Assembly: GCA_009700715.1 (NCBI GenBank)
Contig: WLLM01000021.1
Span: forward strand, 1-9,797
DNA from: Actinomycetota bacterium
Lineage (GTDB): Bacteria > Actinomycetota > Actinomycetes > Nanopelagicales > Nanopelagicaceae
Direction: 5' to 3'
Length of the DNA: 9,797 nt
Position 1 is the stretch's first letter. Each line of letters begins with the position of its first letter. The notes under the pieces were generated by a model. That model saw only the letters and a program-made list of their open reading frames with translations, made no database searches and was not told the origin of the DNA. Shown here piece after piece: positions 6,945 through 9,797 of the stretch. The position numbers and the translations under genes are program-made.

Positions 6945-7786
6945 GGCTTAACGACCCTTCTCTGGTTTGCCAGCGATTCCAAGCGTTCCCATTGTGCAGG
7001 ATCGGTGAGATTTTCGCCTAATGAATTAAGTTTACCGTTGCCGTGATAGTCGCTGGAACCAGTTTTTACTAGACCTAACTCATCTGCAATTTGAGTCAAC
7101 TGCTTTCGCTCATCCATCGATTGATCACGATGATTTACCTCAATGCCATCAAGTCCTGCGTTTACAAGCGTTGAGAATGAGGCAGTAGAAATTGTTTCAC
7201 CCCGCCGCGAAGCGAATGGATGAGCAATAATCGCAACTCCCCCAGCCTTTTTGATGCAGGCGATAGCGCTTTCTGGCGTTGGCGCTACGTGGGTTACATA
7301 ATATTTAGAATCGTTATGTAGCAAATCAACGAAGGCTTCATCGCGCGTTGCAACGACGCCATTTTTAACAAGGGCATCTGCTAAATGTGGTCTACCTACA
7401 GTTGCGCCATCAGGAGCAGCAGCCATTACATCTTCCATCGTTATCGCAATTCCATCGGCGGCAAGGAGTTCGATCATCTTGCGCATGCGCGGTAAGCGCG
7501 TATCTCGTGATTCGGCGAGCATCTTCTGCATCTCCAAATTTTCACCATCAAATAGCAAACCAAGCATATGAACACTTATTCCATCGCTAGTTAAAGTTGA
7601 AATCTCAGCTCCTAGGACAAGTGACATCGGTGACCGAAGCGCGCTGATCGCTTCGCTCCAACCAGAAGTTGTATCGTGATCGGTAATAGCTAAAGTGGTA
7701 ATTCCGGCAGAGAGCGCCTTATTAACAAGTGCAAATGGTGAATCTGTTCCATCGCTTGCCGTCGTATGAGTATGAAGATCAATCAT
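6941..7786 (-). CDS. PHP-domain phosphoesterase, TrpH/RNase AM-like
   Basis: This 281-residue protein is a PHP metal-dependent phosphoesterase. Metal-binding motifs in order are HTH at 5-7, D12, TDHDTTSGW at 35-43, E61 in LGAEIST, H73, GRPHLADALV at 131-140 with H134, AIIAHPF at 185-191 with H189, and SSDYHG at 244-249 with D246 and H248. The set appears complete for a trinuclear metal site. The insertion between E61 and H189 and the overall length match the TrpH/YciV group, whose studied members remove phosphate from 3',5'-nucleoside bisphosphates (such as pAp) and trim 5' ends of short RNAs. That activity is likely but inferred. The start is ATG at 7786, overlapping the EamA stop by four bases and opening directly with MIDLHTH. 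The longer frame to 7900 adds a Ser/Arg-rich segment with no family match. Confidence 0.92.
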   Translation of the reverse strand: MIDLHTHTTASDGTDSPFALVNKALSAGITTLAITDHDTTSGWSEAISALRSPMSLVLGAEISTLTSDGISVHMLGLLFDGENLEMQKMLAESRDTRLPRMRKMIELLAADGIAITMEDVMAAAPDGATVGRPHLADALVKNGVVATRDEAFVDLLHNDSKYYVTHVAPTPESAIACIKKAGGVAIIAHPFASRRGETISTASFSTLVNAGLDGIEVNHRDQSMDERKQLTQIADELGLVKTGSSDYHGNGKLNSLGENLTDPAQWERLESLANQRRVVKP

Positions 7787-8685
7787 TCGTCGATCATCAC
7801 CTTGGTAGGACGCGTTCTCAGAACGACTAGGGCGCATCCGAACAGAATCAAGGCAATACCTGGAATTACTCCGGCTGGTGGACGTTGTCCCATCCACCAA
7901 ATAGCTAGCAGTGAACTGACTGGAACTTCAAAGAAGACAATTAGCGAGACCACCGCAGGAGATACGCGCTTTAATACAGAGTTAAACATGGTGTGGCCTA
8001 AAAATTGCGCACCGAAGATTAAGCCGAGCAAGATCCACCATTCACGTGCGGTGAAGTGAAAAATTTGGTTTCCGGCAATTAAAGCCATCGGAAGCGCAGT
8101 AACTGCGCAGAAGAAATAACAGATGGCGGTGTAGGTAGTTGTCTCAAGAGTTTGCTGCGCCTTGGATCCAATCATCATGTACATCCCAGCAAGTGCAGCC
8201 GAAATAATCGCAGCTAAGTCACCAAGAAATGCACGCATCGAAATCTGCAGATCAATTCCAGAGATGACTAAAACTCCACCGAAACTTACAAACATTCCCA
8301 TCCATGCCCGCGATGGAATATCGCCTCCCGTTAATTTCACAAATAGCGCTGCAAATATAGGTTGCAGAGCTACTAGCGCGGTGCCTGCTGCAACTGTCGT
8401 CATTCGCATCGCTAGGAAAAATCCATAGAAGTGAAGAGCGAGAATTACGCCAGCAAAGATCGCCCATTTCGCGCCTGATTTATCAACTCGATGGCGAAGT
8501 GCAAACGGCGCAGTCATAAGTGCCCCACCGAGATTTCTCCAGAAAATTAAGGTGAGAACCGGCATCGCACTCATTGCGATCAGTGGGCCTGAGGTACCAA
8601 TACCGATAATTCCAAGGCCTAAGCGAATTAGATCGGGGCGCGCAGGAATTTGGGTGTGGTTATCTCGAGATAAAGGCTGCGACAT
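7783..8685 (-). CDS. EamA/DMT family transporter
   Basis: This 300-residue protein contains two EamA repeats (about 20-142 and 154-290), each of about five membrane segments, giving the ten-helix drug/metabolite transporter layout. Signatures include TLIFWRNLGGAL at 45-56, HFYGFFLAMRMTTVAAGTAL around 85-104 with ALQPIFAAL following, and FFEVPVSSLLAIWWMGQRPP at 251-270, the second-repeat equivalent with E253. A charged end (R290, R292, K295) marks the cytoplasmic C-terminus. The family exports amino acids, nucleosides or other metabolites, but the substrate cannot be read. I chose ATG at 8685; the frame continues to 8742, which would overlap the divergent gene and its ribosome binding site. 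The chosen start lies seven bases after a -10-like TACCGT, suggesting a leaderless first gene of the five-gene operon. Confidence 0.92.
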   Translation of the reverse strand: MSQPLSRDNHTQIPARPDLIRLGLGIIGIGTSGPLIAMSAMPVLTLIFWRNLGGALMTAPFALRHRVDKSGAKWAIFAGVILALHFYGFFLAMRMTTVAAGTALVALQPIFAALFVKLTGGDIPSRAWMGMFVSFGGVLVISGIDLQISMRAFLGDLAAIISAALAGMYMMIGSKAQQTLETTTYTAICYFFCAVTALPMALIAGNQIFHFTAREWWILLGLIFGAQFLGHTMFNSVLKRVSPAVVSLIVFFEVPVSSLLAIWWMGQRPPAGVIPGIALILFGCALVVLRTRPTKVMIDE

Positions 8686-8692
8686 GGCAGTA

Positions 8693-8698
8693 ACGGTA
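8693..8698 (-). promoter_or_regulatory. Candidate -10 TACCGT for the EamA-led operon
   Basis: Read on the minus strand, TACCGT fits TANNNT and is followed by seven bases and then the ATG at 8685. No Shine-Dalgarno lies between, so the transcript would be leaderless. TTCATT at 8715-8720 is a weak possible -35 with a 16-base spacer. Confidence 0.5.
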
Positions 8699-8703
8699 GC
8701 CGA

Positions 8704-8709
8704 TACCCT
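8704..8709 (+). promoter_or_regulatory. Candidate -10 TACCCT for the MgtE-N/CBS gene
   Basis: TACCCT fits TANNNT and would place the transcription start near 8716, giving a leader of about 17 bases that includes the Shine-Dalgarno. It is only five bases from the opposing -10 of the EamA operon, so the two promoters would compete for polymerase. Confidence 0.4.
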
Positions 8710-8720
8710 TAGCCAATGAA

Positions 8721-8726
8721 GGGAGG
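8721..8726 (+). promoter_or_regulatory. Strong Shine-Dalgarno GGGAGG
   Basis: GGGAGG lies six bases before the ATG at 8733, the only near-consensus ribosome binding site I found in the window. It fixes the start of the MgtE-N/CBS gene and argues against the EamA frame extending over it. Confidence 0.85.
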
Positions 8727-8732
8727 CCAAAA

Positions 8733-9797
8733 ATGAGCACAAACCAAATAAATCGAGTATTTATCGCTCGCCTTGCAGGCACTGCTGTCTTTGATCCAAA
8801 TGGAGATCCAGTTGGCAAGGTTCGTGATGCCGTAGCAACCTTACGCAGCAACAACCAACCGCCGCGCATTCTTGGCCTCGTTGTCGAAGTTCCACTGCGC
8901 CGCCGAGTTTTTGTGCCAATAACTCGCGTTACTTCAATCGAATCCGGTGCAGTTGTTATTACCGGTTTAGTAAATATGCGTCGTTTCGAATCTCGCGCGG
9001 GTGAACTTCTAGTTCTCGGTGAGCTTCTAGATCGTTCAATAACTCTCGTTGAAAATGGCGAACCTGTAATTGTTGAAGATATGGGTATGGAACAAACTCG
9101 CACCGGTGATTGGTTTATTAATCGCGTTCACATTATGAAGAAAGGGCGCGGAATTCGTCGCAAAGGCGCCACTTCCACTGTGCAATGGGAGGAAGTAATC
9201 GGATTTACCTTGCCTGAACACAATCAAGGCGTTGCAAATTTACTTTCTACTATCAGCAATCTTCGTGCAGCTGACTTGGCAGCCGTGATTCAAGACTTGG
9301 CACCAAAGCGCCGTGTCGAAGTTGCGCGCGCACTTGATGACGAACGCCTTGCTGATGTACTTCAAGAAATGGATGAAGCTGAACGTGTTGCACTTCTTGC
9401 TGAACTCGAAGGCGAACGCGCAGCAGATGTCCTAGGTGAAATGGATCCCGATGATGCTGCAGACTTGTTACGCGAAGTCGGTGAAGAACGGGCGCAAGCA
9501 CTTATCGAATTGATGGAACCTGAAGATGCCGAAGATGTTCTGCGTCTGATGACTTATGAGGATTACTCTGCTGGCGGAATGATGACAACAGAACCAATCG
9601 TCATGAGCGCCGATTATTCGGTTGCCGATGCATTGGCAAGTGTTCGCGCGCGCGAAGTTTCTCCAGCGTTGGCATCGCAAGTATTTGTGTGCCGCCAACC
9701 GCTCGAAACCCCTACAGGACGCTATATCGGAATGGTGCATTACCAGCGCTTATTACGCGAACGTCCTTCAACTCTCCTTGGATCAATTGTTGATACA
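8733..9797 (+). CDS. PRC-barrel / MgtE N-domain / CBS protein (3' end cut off)
   Basis: The frame is open to the last base, giving 355 residues and no stop. Domains in order are a PRC-barrel-like region at about 8-75 (FDPNGDPVGKVRD at 20-32), a second similar beta-rich module at about 84-160, an MgtE N-type helical domain at about 165-275, and CBS sequence from about 283 onward (MMTTEPIVMSADYSVADAL), cut near the start of a second CBS. MgtE proteins are Mg2+ channels whose N and CBS domains sense Mg2+. However, actinobacterial proteins with this N-terminal layout (as I recall, Rv1232c) are about 430 residues and carry no channel domain. If the same holds here, this is a soluble sensor or regulator rather than a transporter; the missing end would decide. 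The start is fixed by GGGAGG. The helical domain is rich in Glu, Asp and Ala. Confidence 0.9.
   Translation, partial: MSTNQINRVFIARLAGTAVFDPNGDPVGKVRDAVATLRSNNQPPRILGLVVEVPLRRRVFVPITRVTSIESGAVVITGLVNMRRFESRAGELLVLGELLDRSITLVENGEPVIVEDMGMEQTRTGDWFINRVHIMKKGRGIRRKGATSTVQWEEVIGFTLPEHNQGVANLLSTISNLRAADLAAVIQDLAPKRRVEVARALDDERLADVLQEMDEAERVALLAELEGERAADVLGEMDPDDAADLLREVGEERAQALIELMEPEDAEDVLRLMTYEDYSAGGMMTTEPIVMSADYSVADALASVRAREVSPALASQVFVCRQPLETPTGRYIGMVHYQRLLRERPSTLLGSIVDT
9267..9554 (+). repeat. Four in-frame 24-residue (72-base) repeats in the MgtE N-domain
   Basis: Residues 179-202, 203-226, 227-250 and 251-274 align without gaps. The pattern is roughly E-R-x-A-D-V-L-x-E-M-x-x-x-D-A-x-D-L-L-x-E-x-x-x, with Leu/Val/Ala at matching positions. 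Each unit would form two short helices, as expected for the superhelical MgtE N-domain. The likeness is at protein level; the DNA copies have diverged. Confidence 0.75.

Noticed and set aside
7787..7900. N-terminal extension of the PHP protein
   Set aside because: The extra 38 residues overlap the EamA gene, are Ser/Arg-rich, and precede the natural MIDLHTH start, which has an ATGA overlap.
8686..8742. 19-residue N-terminal extension of the EamA protein
   Set aside because: It would overlap the divergent gene's start and Shine-Dalgarno; ATG at 8685 fits a leaderless promoter better.
8660..9103. 147-residue minus-strand open frame, Arg/Ser/Thr-rich
   Set aside because: It is antisense to the MgtE-N/CBS gene, which has a strong ribosome binding site and recognisable domains; the translation has the low-complexity look of a shadow frame.
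9253..9740. Two His/Arg/Gln-rich minus-strand open frames (9253-9501 and 9468-9740)
   Set aside because: Both are antisense to the repeat and CBS parts of the plus-strand gene. Their periodic look comes from the 72-base repeats in the real gene.
1..9797. CRISPR array, insertion sequence, tRNA/rRNA, toxin-antitoxin or defence island
   Set aside because: I saw no spaced direct repeats, terminal inverted repeats, transposase or integrase motifs, cloverleaf-like segments or defence-gene signatures; nearly all the sequence is explained by conserved housekeeping-type genes.

Overview
The window reads as ordinary chromosomal DNA from a small, densely coded, lower-GC actinobacterium. The evidence is a mycothiol-pathway deacetylase (MshB), an actinobacterial MoeZ (MoeB plus rhodanese), and the order moeZ / TetR / DUF3107 / DEAD-box helicase / ParA-like. 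I recall much the same order in Mycobacterium tuberculosis around Rv3206c-Rv3213c. By eye the base composition is near or below 50% GC, and intergenic gaps are very short. This suggests a streamlined freshwater lineage (acI / Nanopelagicales type); the lineage call is inference.

Layout. (1) Positions 34-2420, minus strand: moeZ, mshB and a small DUF6113-like membrane protein are packed stop-to-start and probably form one sulfur/thiol operon. (2) Positions 2421-2531: a divergent promoter region with a perfect 10-bp palindrome. (3) Positions 2532-4817, plus strand: a TetR regulator, DUF3107, then a DEAD-box RNA helicase, the last two one base apart. (4) Positions 4840-8685, minus strand: a five-gene unit transcribed as EamA transporter, PHP phosphoesterase, MarC membrane protein, DUF2236 (MpaB-like) protein, ParA-like ATPase. 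Three of its four junctions overlap by one or four bases. (5) Positions 8686-8732: a 47-base divergent promoter region. (6) Positions 8733-9797, plus strand: a protein with a PRC-barrel-like N-terminus, an MgtE N-domain and CBS sequence, cut off by the window end.

How the genes may work together. MoeZ activates sulfur-carrier proteins and MshB makes a mycothiol precursor, so the first operon has a sulfur-metabolism theme. The five-gene unit mixes two membrane transporter-like proteins, a phosphatase, a possible haem oxygenase and a ParA-like ATPase; no shared pathway is evident. The ParA-like protein lacks the signature lysine of its deviant Walker A motif, the most unusual molecular feature here. 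Several starts in the raw reading frames are too long. The better starts are supported by stop/start overlaps, a strong Shine-Dalgarno, or -10 elements placed for leaderless transcripts.

I see no CRISPR array, insertion sequence, tRNA, rRNA, phage gene or obvious defence system. I do not think the window contains a clear new biological system.
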